From contig CAJGCM010000096.1 of assembly GCA_904501765.1 (NCBI GenBank), positions 1 to 8,353 on the forward strand: a stretch of 8,353 nt of DNA, in the 5' to 3' direction. The notes beneath the pieces are model-generated. The model saw only the letters and a program-made list of their open reading frames with translations, was not told the DNA's origin and did no database searches. This stretch comes from an uncultured Clostridia bacterium. GTDB taxonomy: Bacteria; Bacillota; Clostridia; Oscillospirales; CAG-272. A program made the position numbers and the translations under genes. Below are positions 1 to 6,794 of this stretch, in pieces (the first letter of the stretch is position 1; the number at the start of each line of letters is the position of its first letter).

Positions 1-471
1 GAGCCACTCATAAAATGGGTCAACGACGTATATCTCGGAGGAAAAAAGCTCTCGGGAATACTGTCGGAGGGTGCGCTTACGGATAGCGGCGACGGATTTC
101 GATATTCCATTATTGGAATTGGAATCAACGTAAAGCGGCGTCAATTTGAGGGTGAGCTTGAGGCTATCGCCACGGATATTGAAACCCAAACGGGAGTTTG
201 CCTCGATGTGAAGCTTTTAAGCGAAAGAATATGCGAGAAGCTGTCGCTGATAAAAAGAGGACTTCCCGAGGGCTTTATGGAAAAATATAAAAGCCGCTCT
301 CTTATTCTCGGAAGGAGCGTCACCGTGTATGAGTCAGGCAGAGTATACACTGCAATAGCGGCGGACATCACCGACGACGGAAGGCTTAGAGTCATCACAG
401 AGTGTGGCGAGGAAAAGTTCCTTTCCACAGCAGACGTAAGCCTTAAAATTCAAAGCAGCAAAAACCTTTAA
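1..471 (+). CDS. birA: Biotin--[acetyl-CoA-carboxylase] ligase, C-terminal part (5' end outside window)
   Basis: The enzyme activates biotin with ATP to biotinyl-5'-AMP and attaches it to a lysine of the biotin carboxyl carrier domain of acyl-CoA or pyruvate carboxylases in the cytosol. Frame 1 is open from the first base to the TAA at 469-471, giving 156 residues. The reading starts inside the catalytic domain. KWVNDV (residues 5-10) matches the family KWPNDV motif, with Val where Pro is usual. It is followed by GKKLSGIL (14-21), which carries the conserved biotin/AMP-binding lysine region, and then IIGIGINV, the core beta strand. From about residue 100, LGRSVTVYESGRVYTAIAAD and the following strands fit the small SH3-like C-terminal domain. 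Any N-terminal DNA-binding domain would lie upstream, so whether this is a repressor-type BirA cannot be judged. lacZ starts 60 nt downstream on the same strand; I see no convincing promoter or terminator between them, so co-transcription is possible. Confidence 0.9.
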   Translation, partial: EPLIKWVNDVYLGGKKLSGILSEGALTDSGDGFRYSIIGIGINVKRRQFEGELEAIATDIETQTGVCLDVKLLSERICEKLSLIKRGLPEGFMEKYKSRSLILGRSVTVYESGRVYTAIAADITDDGRLRVITECGEEKFLSTADVSLKIQSSKNL

Positions 472-531
472 ATTAATAATCAGCCCAGCCTACGAGGCAA
501 AAATTTTCCAAATAGAATAAGGAGTGGCACT

Positions 532-3500
532 ATGAACCCTTTATCAAGAAACTATCACAAAACGAATAAAATTCTCCACGTCGGAACCGAGGAGCCGAGA
601 GCCTATTTCATTCCCTATCACACGGAAGAGGCGGCAAAGGGCGGCGCCCGTGACGAATCTCTTTATTTCAAGAGCCTTATCGGCGTGTGGGATTTCAAAT
701 ACTACGAAAGCGTCCTTGATGCCGACGTATTTGCTGCTCCCACCGATAAAATACCCGTTCCTATGAACTGGCAGAATGCGCTGGGCAGAGGATATGACGT
801 TCCCAATTACACAAACGTAAATTATCCCTTCCCCGTCGACCCGCCAAAGGTGCCCGAGAAGAACCCCTGCGGTATATATTCGAGGCAGTTTACCCTGACC
901 GGGGAGGACCTCGCCCGTGATATTATGCTGACCTTTGAAGGGGTTGACTCCTGCTTCTACCTTTTCATAAACGGTGAGTTCGCAGGCTACAGCCAGGTCA
1001 GCCACATGATTAGCGAATTCAATATAACGAGCCTTGTTCACGAGGGTGTGAACGAGGTGAGAGTCGCAGTCCTTAAATGGTGCGACGGCTCCTATCTTGA
1101 GGATCAGGATATGTTCCGTGCCTCGGGAATTTTCCGTGAGGTTTACATTCTTAAGCGAGACCGCACGAGAATAGAGGATATATTTGTAAAAACAAACGTT
1201 AGCGAGGATTTCGGCTCTGCCGAGCTTTTCGTTGATATAAAAACCAACTCACCCATCACCGTCAATGCAAAGCTTGAAGACAAAGAGGGTAATCTACTTC
1301 TTGCCTGCAAATCCGAGGTAAGCTGCGAGAAGTTGCTCGCCCTCGGCGAGCTTAAGCAACCGAAGCTCTGGAGCGACGAGGACCCTTATCTTTACACCCT
1401 CACACTTACCGCAGGAAACGAAATTATCTCCCTGCCGGTGGGAATCAGAAAAATAGAGATAAAGAAAAACGTCATACTTATAAACGGAAAAGCTGTTAAA
1501 GCGAAGGGCGTAAACCGACACGACAGCCATCCTCTGCTCGGCCACGCAACTCCGATGGAGCACGTAGAGCGGGACCTGCTTATCATAAAGAGCCATAACT
1601 GCAATATGATAAGAACCAGTCACTATCCGAACGACCCGAGGTTTTACGAGCTTTGCGACAAACTCGGTATCTACGTTGTAGACGAGAGTGACGTAGAGTG
1701 TCACGGAATAGGAATTTACCGTGACGGAAACGAGCTTGTGGATAACCCGGACTGGGAGGAATCCTTTATCGACCGAGGCAGAAGAATGCTTGAGAGGGAT
1801 AAAAACCACCCCTCGATAATTATCTGGTCGGTGGGTAACGAATCCGGTCCCGGCTGCAATCACAAGAAAATGATAGAATTCTTCAAATCAAGGGATAACT
1901 CACGACTTGTGCACGCAGAGGACGAATCAAGAAGAGCATTAGACGTGGCGGGCGACCCGAACGCTAAAACGGGCGAAAAATACACCCCCGAATATTACAG
2001 AAGCTACATAGATTTCGAGAGCAGAATGTATCCCTCGATTGAGGAAATAGAAAAGTTCCATCTGGGCAAGAATGCCAAAAAGCCTCTGTTCCTTTGTGAA
2101 TACTCTCACGCTATGGGTAACGGACCCGGCGACCTTAAGGAATACTGGAACCTCATATGGAAAAACGACTGCTTCTTCGGCGGCTGCGTATGGGAATATT
2201 GCGACCACTCGGTGGCTATCGGCGAGAACGTATTCAGCGACCCCCACTATACATACGGTGGAGATTTCGGTGACTATCCCAACGACGGCAACTTCTGTGT
2301 TGACGGTCTTGTTTACCCCGACAGGCGCCCTCACACAGGCTTTCTCGAGCTGAAAGAGGTACACGCCCCCTTGGATATCCGTCTTTCGGGCGAAAAAATC
2401 ACCGTTACCAGCAGAAGATTTTTCACGAGCCTCTCCGACCTTTATATCGACCTTGTAGCAGAGCGAAACGGCGTCGCAGTAACTTCAGGCAGAATCGACC
2501 CTTTGAATATCCTGCCGAGAAAATCCAAAACCTATAACCTACCCCTCGCCCTTCCCACCTCGGGCACCGTCACTCTTACCGCATACGTAAGGCAGAGAAC
2601 TGCTACCCCCTGGGCGCCTATGGGAGCGGATGTGGCTATGCGCCAGTTTATAATATCGGAAGAAGATATAGTGCTCGAAGATGCGGGAAAAGGAGCGACA
2701 TATTCCGAATGTGACACTCACTTTACGGTTCGCTTTGGCGAAAGCTGCGCTACCGTGTCACGGGAAAGCGGTCTTATCACCTCATTCATAAACGAAGGCG
2801 AACAGATGCTTACAGCTCCCATTACACCTACCCTTTGGCGCGCGCCCACTGACAACGACAGAAGAGTTCGACGCCTGTGGGAGGCAGAATCCCTTAATTG
2901 CCTTACCCCTGACTGCCGTAATATAGAGCTTAAGGACGAGGGAGATTCCATCACCGTTACCGCTACCGTTTCTTTAGCTGCTCCGTCAAAGGCGCCCGCC
3001 GCAGTGCTTGATATAAGCTACCGCTTTGCCGAGGGCTGCCCTGTCACCGTAAGCACTCTGGCAAAAATAAATGACTCCCTTCCTCTCCTTCCGAGATTCG
3101 GATTTAAATTCACCCTCCCCGAGCTTTACGAGAACGTAAAATATTTCGGCTACGGGCCTATGGAGGCTTATGAAGATAAGCGCCTTGCCGCAAGGCTTTC
3201 TATGTTCAGAACAACCGTTACGGAGAATTTTGAGCATTATATCAAGCCCCAGGAAAACTCCGCCCATTACGGCTGCCGATACGCCGCAGTAAGCTCCGTC
3301 GCAGGCCACGGTCTTGTATTCAGAGGCAATTTCTCATTAAGCGCATCACACTTCACCCCCGAGCACCTCACCTCTGTCCGTCACGACTGGGAGCTTGTTC
3401 CCGACAAGGAAAGCACCGTAATAATAGATTACAGAAACAGCGGCATAGGCTCTCACTCCTGCGGACCGGAGCTAAGAGCGCCGTATCGCATTGACGAAAA

Positions 3501-3567
3501 GGAGATTAGCTTCACCTTCACCTTCGATGCGAAATTTGTAGGCAACACGAAAGAATTTAAAAAGTAA
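532..3567 (+). CDS. lacZ: Beta-galactosidase, glycoside hydrolase family 2 (LacZ type)
   Basis: The enzyme hydrolyses terminal beta-D-galactosides such as lactose to galactose and glucose by a retaining mechanism. At 1011 aa it has the usual LacZ length. Domain order: sugar-binding jelly roll (about 45-210, with EDQDMFRASGIF at 190-201), immunoglobulin-like domain (about 212-310), TIM barrel (about 312-610), then a second Ig-like domain and the large C-terminal Bgal_small_N domain (about 725-1003, with LWRAPTDNDRR and a CGPELRAPYR segment). Active-site landmarks are NRHD (328-331), RTSHYPNDPRF (361-371), ECHG (389-392), the acid/base Glu437 in SVGNESG and the nucleophile Glu523 in LCEYSHAMGN. 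There is no signal peptide, so it is cytosolic and a sugar importer must exist elsewhere. The ATG at 532 has AGGAG at 520-524 with a 7-nt gap. galT follows after 11 nt, indicating an operon. No clear promoter or cre operator was found in the 60 nt upstream. Substrate could be other beta-galactosides of host or plant origin. Confidence 0.97.
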   Translation: MNPLSRNYHKTNKILHVGTEEPRAYFIPYHTEEAAKGGARDESLYFKSLIGVWDFKYYESVLDADVFAAPTDKIPVPMNWQNALGRGYDVPNYTNVNYPFPVDPPKVPEKNPCGIYSRQFTLTGEDLARDIMLTFEGVDSCFYLFINGEFAGYSQVSHMISEFNITSLVHEGVNEVRVAVLKWCDGSYLEDQDMFRASGIFREVYILKRDRTRIEDIFVKTNVSEDFGSAELFVDIKTNSPITVNAKLEDKEGNLLLACKSEVSCEKLLALGELKQPKLWSDEDPYLYTLTLTAGNEIISLPVGIRKIEIKKNVILINGKAVKAKGVNRHDSHPLLGHATPMEHVERDLLIIKSHNCNMIRTSHYPNDPRFYELCDKLGIYVVDESDVECHGIGIYRDGNELVDNPDWEESFIDRGRRMLERDKNHPSIIIWSVGNESGPGCNHKKMIEFFKSRDNSRLVHAEDESRRALDVAGDPNAKTGEKYTPEYYRSYIDFESRMYPSIEEIEKFHLGKNAKKPLFLCEYSHAMGNGPGDLKEYWNLIWKNDCFFGGCVWEYCDHSVAIGENVFSDPHYTYGGDFGDYPNDGNFCVDGLVYPDRRPHTGFLELKEVHAPLDIRLSGEKITVTSRRFFTSLSDLYIDLVAERNGVAVTSGRIDPLNILPRKSKTYNLPLALPTSGTVTLTAYVRQRTATPWAPMGADVAMRQFIISEEDIVLEDAGKGATYSECDTHFTVRFGESCATVSRESGLITSFINEGEQMLTAPITPTLWRAPTDNDRRVRRLWEAESLNCLTPDCRNIELKDEGDSITVTATVSLAAPSKAPAAVLDISYRFAEGCPVTVSTLAKINDSLPLLPRFGFKFTLPELYENVKYFGYGPMEAYEDKRLAARLSMFRTTVTENFEHYIKPQENSAHYGCRYAAVSSVAGHGLVFRGNFSLSASHFTPEHLTSVRHDWELVPDKESTVIIDYRNSGIGSHSCGPELRAPYRIDEKEISFTFTFDAKFVGNTKEFKK

Positions 3568-3578
3568 AAGGCGTAAAA

Positions 3579-5105
3579 ATGGAAATAAATACAGCAATAT
3601 CAGCGCTCATTGATTATGCGGAGCGCAAAAAACTTATAGAAAAATACGATAGAGCTTACGTAAGAAACGGCATTATGGATCTGCTCGGTGTTACCGAGGC
3701 GGAGGAGTCCGACCTTTATTACACAGGGGAATTGTCTCCCCTGCTCTCTGCAATTTGCGACTATGCTTATTCGAGAGGCATTTTAGAATCGGATTCGGTG
3801 GTTTACCGTGACCTTTTTGATACACGGGTAATGGGCGTTCTCACGCCCAGGCCATCCGAGGTTATAGAAAAATTCTTCCGTCTTTATAAGACGTCCCCAA
3901 AGGAGGCTACCGATTATTTCTATAAGCTTGCAATAGACTCCAACTACATCAGAGCCGACAGAATAGCCCGTGATATGAAATGGAAGGCGTCCTCTGCATA
4001 CGGTGAGCTGGATATAACGGTCAACCTATCGAAGCCCGAGAAGGACCCCGCCGCAATAGCGGCGGCAAAGCTGCTTCCTAAATCGGGCTATCCCGCCTGC
4101 CTTCTTTGTCATGAAAACGAGGGCTACAGCGGCAACCCGGGCAAGCCCGCCCGTCAGAATCTCCGTCAGATTCCCTTTACTATGGGTGGAGAGAGCTGGT
4201 ACCTTCAGTATTCCCCTTACGTTTACTACAACGAGCACTGTATTGCCCTGTCGGCGAAGCATACGCCTATGAAGATTGACCGAACGAGCTTTGAGAAGCT
4301 CCTCGGCTTCGTAACTGAATTCCCCCACTATTTTATCGGCTCAAATGCAGATTTACCGATAGTTGGCGGCTCTATTCTTGCTCACGACCATATGCAGGGC
4401 GGCAGATACAGCTTCGCTATGGAAAAAGCGGAAATATCAACTCCCTTAAGTTTCCCCGGCTTTGAGGAAATTGAAGGTGGAATTGTCAAATGGCCGCTCT
4501 CCGTAATCCGCATAAGAGGAAAAGAAAAAGCAAGGCTCGTTGACCTTGCAGATAAAATACTTGTAGCCTGGAGAGATTATACGGATAAGGATTCGTATAT
4601 ATTTGCCTACACAGATGGGGAGCCTCACAATACCATAACTCCCATCGCCCGCCGCAGAGGCGACCTTTACGAATTAGATTTGGTTTTAAGAAACAATATT
4701 ACAACCGACAAATACCCGTTAGGTCTTTACCACCCCCATCCCGAGCATCATAATATCAAGCGTGAAAACATCGGGCTTATTGAGGTTATGGGTCTTGCCG
4801 TGCTTCCCTCAAGGCTCAAGGAGGAAATATCCTTAATGAAGGAATTTATCCTTGCAGGCCGTGATTTTGCCGAGGACGAAAGAATAGTAAAGCACAAGGC
4901 GTGGTTCGAAGCATTCGCTAAAAGCTACACCTTCACCGAGGAAAACACCTTGGATATAATCAAAGAGGAGATAGGCAAAACCTTCTTAAGAGTCCTTGCG
5001 GACTGCGGTGTTTTCAAGGACACAGAGGAGGGTTGGCGCGCCTTTCTCAGATTTATCGACTTCGTAAAGCGTAGCTGCTCCACCGACGCAAAAGAGCAGC
5101 CGTAA
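3579..5105 (+). CDS. galT: Galactose-1-phosphate uridylyltransferase, class II
   Basis: The enzyme exchanges UMP between UDP-glucose and galactose 1-phosphate, giving UDP-galactose and glucose 1-phosphate in the Leloir pathway (cytosol). The 508-aa length and sequence match the second, Bacillota-type GalT family, which is about 500 residues, rather than the roughly 350-residue E. coli type. Landmarks are an N-terminal helical region with YRDLFDTRVMG (76-86); CLLCHENEGYSG (174-185), where the paired cysteines resemble the metal-binding part of the fold; RQNLRQIPF (192-200); and the catalytic HIT-like HDHMQGG (269-275), whose second histidine (His271) should be the uridylylated nucleophile. Towards the C-terminus are GLYHPHPEHHNIKREN and IGLIEVMGLAVLPSRL, both typical of this class. 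The ATG at 3579 has only a modest ribosome binding site, AAAAGG at 3566-3571, overlapping the lacZ stop codon, so translation may be coupled to lacZ. galK and galE are not in the window. A hairpin terminator follows the stop codon by 33 nt. Confidence 0.95.
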   Translation: MEINTAISALIDYAERKKLIEKYDRAYVRNGIMDLLGVTEAEESDLYYTGELSPLLSAICDYAYSRGILESDSVVYRDLFDTRVMGVLTPRPSEVIEKFFRLYKTSPKEATDYFYKLAIDSNYIRADRIARDMKWKASSAYGELDITVNLSKPEKDPAAIAAAKLLPKSGYPACLLCHENEGYSGNPGKPARQNLRQIPFTMGGESWYLQYSPYVYYNEHCIALSAKHTPMKIDRTSFEKLLGFVTEFPHYFIGSNADLPIVGGSILAHDHMQGGRYSFAMEKAEISTPLSFPGFEEIEGGIVKWPLSVIRIRGKEKARLVDLADKILVAWRDYTDKDSYIFAYTDGEPHNTITPIARRRGDLYELDLVLRNNITTDKYPLGLYHPHPEHHNIKRENIGLIEVMGLAVLPSRLKEEISLMKEFILAGRDFAEDERIVKHKAWFEAFAKSYTFTEENTLDIIKEEIGKTFLRVLADCGVFKDTEEGWRAFLRFIDFVKRSCSTDAKEQP

Positions 5106-5138
5106 CCCGACACGCCCAAACCCTTATTACAAGCAAAA

Positions 5139-5190
5139 AGAGCAAGTGTAAAAGGAAACAAATCCTTCTATTCTTGCTCTGTTTGTTTTT
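5139..5190 (+). terminator. Factor-independent terminator of the lacZ-galT unit
   Basis: AGAGCAAG (5139-5146) pairs perfectly with CTTGCTCT (5173-5180). Inside it AAGGA (5152-5156) pairs with TCCTT (5163-5167) over a six-base loop, and most intervening positions also pair (mismatches at 5147/5172 and 5151/5168), giving one long hairpin. It is followed at once by GTTTGTTTTT (5181-5190). It begins 33 nt after the galT stop on the same strand, as expected for the end of the operon. Confidence 0.85.
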
Positions 5191-5274
5191 ATAGATGAAT
5201 TGATGCTGACACATCATGAATTGGCTTATGCCTAAATGCGACAGCCACAAGGGGCAAACGGATTTAGTGCGGAA

Positions 5275-5331
5275 ATCCTCGGCTGACGAGCGAGAAGCGT
5301 ACAAGGGTACGCTGAGCGAGGAAACGAGGAT
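5275..5331 (+). other. Structured element of unit 1: closing stem plus variable hairpin
   Basis: An outer stem ATCCTCG/CGAGGAT (5275-5281/5325-5331) closes a region holding AGCGTAC (5296-5302), loop AAGG, and GTACGCT (5307-5313). Directly below the hairpin, 5293-5295 (AGA) faces 5314-5316 (GAG), able to form three consecutive G-A mismatches. These are followed by the Watson-Crick pairs G5292-C5317 and C5291-G5318, then two more A-G/G-A juxtapositions (5289-5290/5319-5320). The fold could act as RNA from either strand or as single-stranded DNA. The strand given is the one used for this description; the direction of transcription is unknown. Confidence 0.65.
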
Positions 5332-5405
5332 AAAATAAAAAACTTCAATAAAAACGAAGAAAACCGCAGGTTTTCAACCTTATTTTTCTACGGGTAACAA
5401 AAAGC

Positions 5406-5445
5406 AAAACAGAGGCGCTGAATTTCTTTTCAACACCTCTGTTTT
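5406..5445. terminator. Bidirectional terminator-like hairpin in unit 1
   Basis: AAAACAGAGG (5406-5415) pairs perfectly over 10 bp with CCTCTGTTTT (5436-5445), and TGAA/TTCA in the loop adds a small inner stem. On the + strand the stem runs into TTTTTT; on the - strand it runs into TTTTGCTTTTTG. Either convergent transcript could be stopped here. Confidence 0.75.
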
Positions 5446-5502
5446 TTATTCGGTTATGCCTAAATGCGACAGCCACAAGGGGCAAAGGGATTTAGTGCGG
5501 AA

Positions 5503-5559
5503 ATCCTCGGCTGACGAGCGAGAACGGTATGAGCATACCGTGAGTGAGGAAACGAGGAT
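5503..5559 (+). other. Structured element of unit 2: same fold, compensated stem
   Basis: The outer stem is identical to unit 1. The inner stem is ACGGTAT (5524-5530), loop GAGC, ATACCGT (5535-5541). Relative to unit 1 three base pairs differ, and in each case both partners changed: G-C to C-G, C-G to G-C, and C-G to T-A. The G5292-C5317 pair of unit 1 becomes a G-T(U) wobble here (5520/5545). The facing AGA/GAG purine segments are unchanged. Confidence 0.65.
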
Positions 5560-5634
5560 AGAATAAAAAACTTTATTGAAAACGAGGAAAACCGTGAGGT
5601 TTTCAACCTTATTTTTCTACGGGTAACAAAAAGC

Positions 5635-5674
5635 AAAACAGAGGCGCTGAATTTCTTTTCAACACCTCTGTTTT
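5635..5674. terminator. Bidirectional terminator-like hairpin in unit 2, likely pfkA terminator
   Basis: This is an identical copy of the hairpin in unit 1 (AAAACAGAGG 5635-5644 with CCTCTGTTTT 5665-5674). It is the first strong hairpin met by - strand transcription, about 40 nt past the pfkA stop, and is followed on that strand by a T-rich tract. It is therefore the best candidate for the pfkA terminator. Confidence 0.78.
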
Positions 5675-5682
5675 TTATTCGG

Positions 5683-5705
5683 TTACGCCTAAATACCGCA
5701 GCCAC
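5683..5705. repeat. Truncated third repeat start
   Basis: The motif that opens units 1 and 2 recurs once more here with three substitutions over the 18 bases from CCTAAAT to CAGCCAC (5688-5705 against 5459-5476). Identity then stops abruptly, 7 nt before the pfkA stop codon. This gives a defined array edge and suggests that the unit begins near this motif. Confidence 0.75.
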
Positions 5706-5712
5706 TTATTTA

Positions 5713-6777
5713 TTAAAGGTTAAGTCTTCCCTCTATCTCGTAAAGTGCCGCCATTTTCTCACGGCGCTCACGGCACTCACGCTTCATTTCCTCTACCACA
5801 TCTGCGCCGTACCCCTGAAGCTCTCCCTCGGATACGACACCCTTATACAAGGCGTCAAGGTCAAGAGCAAAGGTTATATCTCTTGCGACAATCTCGTCGT
5901 GCCTCTCGCAAATAACTATATTGGATTTACCCTGCAGAAGCCGGTCAACGGCATACGCTCCCATACGGGTTGCAAGTATTCTGTCGCGAAGTGTGGGAGT
6001 GCCGCCTCTTACTATGTGAGCAAACCTTGCAAATTTGGTTTCAACACCCGTCTCCGCCTGAATCTTTTTAGCAAGAGTGGGGGCATAATCCGAGCCCATA
6101 CCCTCGGATACGGTTACGATAAAGTTGCGCTTTCCAAGCTTTTTCGAGGTCTTTATCTTTCTGAAAAGCTCCTCCTCGTCAAAGTCGAACTCAGGTATTG
6201 CAACTGCGGTAGAGCCTGATGCGATAGCAGTATTCAGAGCTATATCGCCGGCGCCCCTTCCCATAACCTCAACAACGTTGCAGCGAGCGTGGGATTCGCA
6301 GGTGTCACGAAGCTTATCAACCAAATCAAGGGTCGTATTCATTGCCGTATCAAAGCCTATTGTATTGTCGGTGGATGTTATATCGTTATCAATAGTCCCG
6401 GGAATTCCTACGCAGGGCACGCCCGCCTTTGTCAGAGCGTTAGCGCCTCTGAAGGTTCCGTCACCTCCTATGGTCACGATTCCGTCTATGCCGAATTTAT
6501 GACAGGTTTCCACAGCCTTTGCAAGTCCATCGGGAGTTTTAAGCTCTGGGCAACGGTCGGAATAAAGCACCGTACCACCCTTGTTTATAGTGTTAGAAAC
6601 GTCACGGATATCAAGAGCCTTTATATCACCGTCAATAAGACCCGAGTATCCTCTGTATATACCAACGACCTCAACACCGTTCGAAAGAGCCGCTCTTACA
6701 ACCGCTCTGACAGCCGCATTCATTCCGGGAGCGTCGCCGCCTGAGGTAAGCACGCCTATTTTCTTAAAAACCTTCAT
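5713..6777 (-). CDS. pfkA: ATP-dependent 6-phosphofructokinase
   Basis: The enzyme phosphorylates fructose 6-phosphate to fructose 1,6-bisphosphate, the committed step of glycolysis, in the cytosol. The 354-aa protein starts with the family signature KKIGVLTSGGDAPGMNAA (5-22). IGGDGTF (103-109) has Gly where pyrophosphate-using enzymes carry Asp, and PGTIDND (126-132) has Gly where they carry Lys; both point to ATP as donor. Asp130 is the expected catalytic base. MGRGAGD (172-178) and HIVRGGTP (254-261) supply the arginine and histidine contacts to the sugar phosphate. It is about 35 residues longer than the 320-aa E. coli and Bacillus enzymes, mainly through a charged C-terminal helix rich in Arg, Lys and Glu. 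The start ATG (6775-6777) is preceded by AGAGGA (complement of 6785-6790) with a 7-nt gap. It has its own promoter and a structured leader, so it is probably transcribed independently of the transporter gene upstream. It converges with galT across the repeat array. Confidence 0.96.
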   Translation of the reverse strand: MKVFKKIGVLTSGGDAPGMNAAVRAVVRAALSNGVEVVGIYRGYSGLIDGDIKALDIRDVSNTINKGGTVLYSDRCPELKTPDGLAKAVETCHKFGIDGIVTIGGDGTFRGANALTKAGVPCVGIPGTIDNDITSTDNTIGFDTAMNTTLDLVDKLRDTCESHARCNVVEVMGRGAGDIALNTAIASGSTAVAIPEFDFDEEELFRKIKTSKKLGKRNFIVTVSEGMGSDYAPTLAKKIQAETGVETKFARFAHIVRGGTPTLRDRILATRMGAYAVDRLLQGKSNIVICERHDEIVARDITFALDLDALYKGVVSEGELQGYGADVVEEMKRECRERREKMAALYEIEGRLNL

Positions 6778-6794
6778 ATCTTTGTCCTCTTTTT

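Larger units (their letters stand above)
5226..5453. repeat. Tandem non-coding repeat, unit 1 (228 bp)
   Basis: This is the first of two head-to-tail units lying between the convergent galT and pfkA genes. Compared with unit 2 (offset 228) there are 16 substitutions and one 1-nt indel, about 93% identity. Structures seen in order: CTAAAT (5232-5237) with ATTTAG (5262-5267), enclosing GCC/GGC (5244-5246/5253-5255); ATCCTCG (5275-5281) with CGAGGAT (5325-5331), enclosing a 7-bp hairpin (5296-5313); a GAAAACC/GGTTTTC hairpin (5359-5365/5369-5375); and a terminator-like hairpin (5406-5445). No plausible gene lies in it: open frames through units 1 and 2 use different phases relative to the repeat, and substitutions follow base pairing rather than codons. 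It could be a mobile or dispersed element (MITE-like), a small RNA locus, or a duplicated 3' untranslated region. I do not recognise a named family. Confidence 0.9.
5454..5682. repeat. Tandem non-coding repeat, unit 2 (229 bp)
   Basis: This is the second copy, directly abutting unit 1 with no spacer. All hairpins of unit 1 are present at +228 (or +229 beyond the loop indel): ATCCTCG 5503-5509 with CGAGGAT 5553-5559, the inner hairpin 5524-5541 with a different but equally paired stem, GAAAACC/GGTTTTC at 5587-5593/5598-5604 with a 4-nt rather than 3-nt loop, and the terminator hairpin 5635-5674. The last 70 or so bases are identical between units, while differences cluster in and around hairpins. 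It lies close to the pfkA stop, so its terminator may serve pfkA on the - strand. Confidence 0.9.

Noticed and set aside
474..480. TAATAAT as a -10 box for lacZ.
   Set aside because: No acceptable -35 hexamer occurs 16-18 bp upstream, and AT-rich heptamers like this are common; I could not support a promoter here.
488..498. Small hairpin GCCT-ACG-AGGC in the birA-lacZ gap as a possible terminator.
   Set aside because: The stem is only 4 bp and the following AAAAATTTT is not a proper T-run on the + strand, so termination is unlikely.
1294..1863. Long open frame (189 codons) antisense to lacZ.
   Set aside because: It lies fully inside the well-supported GH2 coding sequence, including the active-site region, and the predicted peptide shows no family motif; it is a frame shadow.
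5053..5304. Open frame on the - strand through galT's 3' end into repeat unit 1 (83 codons).
   Set aside because: It overlaps the galT 3' end and its terminator, has no ribosome binding site of note, and the open frame in unit 2 (5460-5705) uses a different phase of the repeat, so there is no conserved protein.
5275..5331. Hammerhead-ribozyme-like core: CTGACGA (5283-5289) before the hairpin and GAAA (5321-5324) after it, with a closing stem outside.
   Set aside because: The two core strings match the hammerhead consensus and order, but the third helix and the UH cleavage site are missing. The closing stem's 5' arm ends one base (G5282) before CTGA, and the base that should be the C closing helix II before GAAA is G5320. 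Without three helices and a cleavage site a self-cleaving ribozyme is not supported; the resemblance is probably fortuitous.
5460..5705. Open frame on the - strand through repeat unit 2 (81 codons).
   Set aside because: The peptide has no recognisable domain, the frame is not shared with unit 1, and unit differences track base pairing, not codons.
5226..5705. CRISPR array.
   Set aside because: There are only two long, nearly identical units with no short repeat and unique-spacer alternation, and no cas genes nearby.
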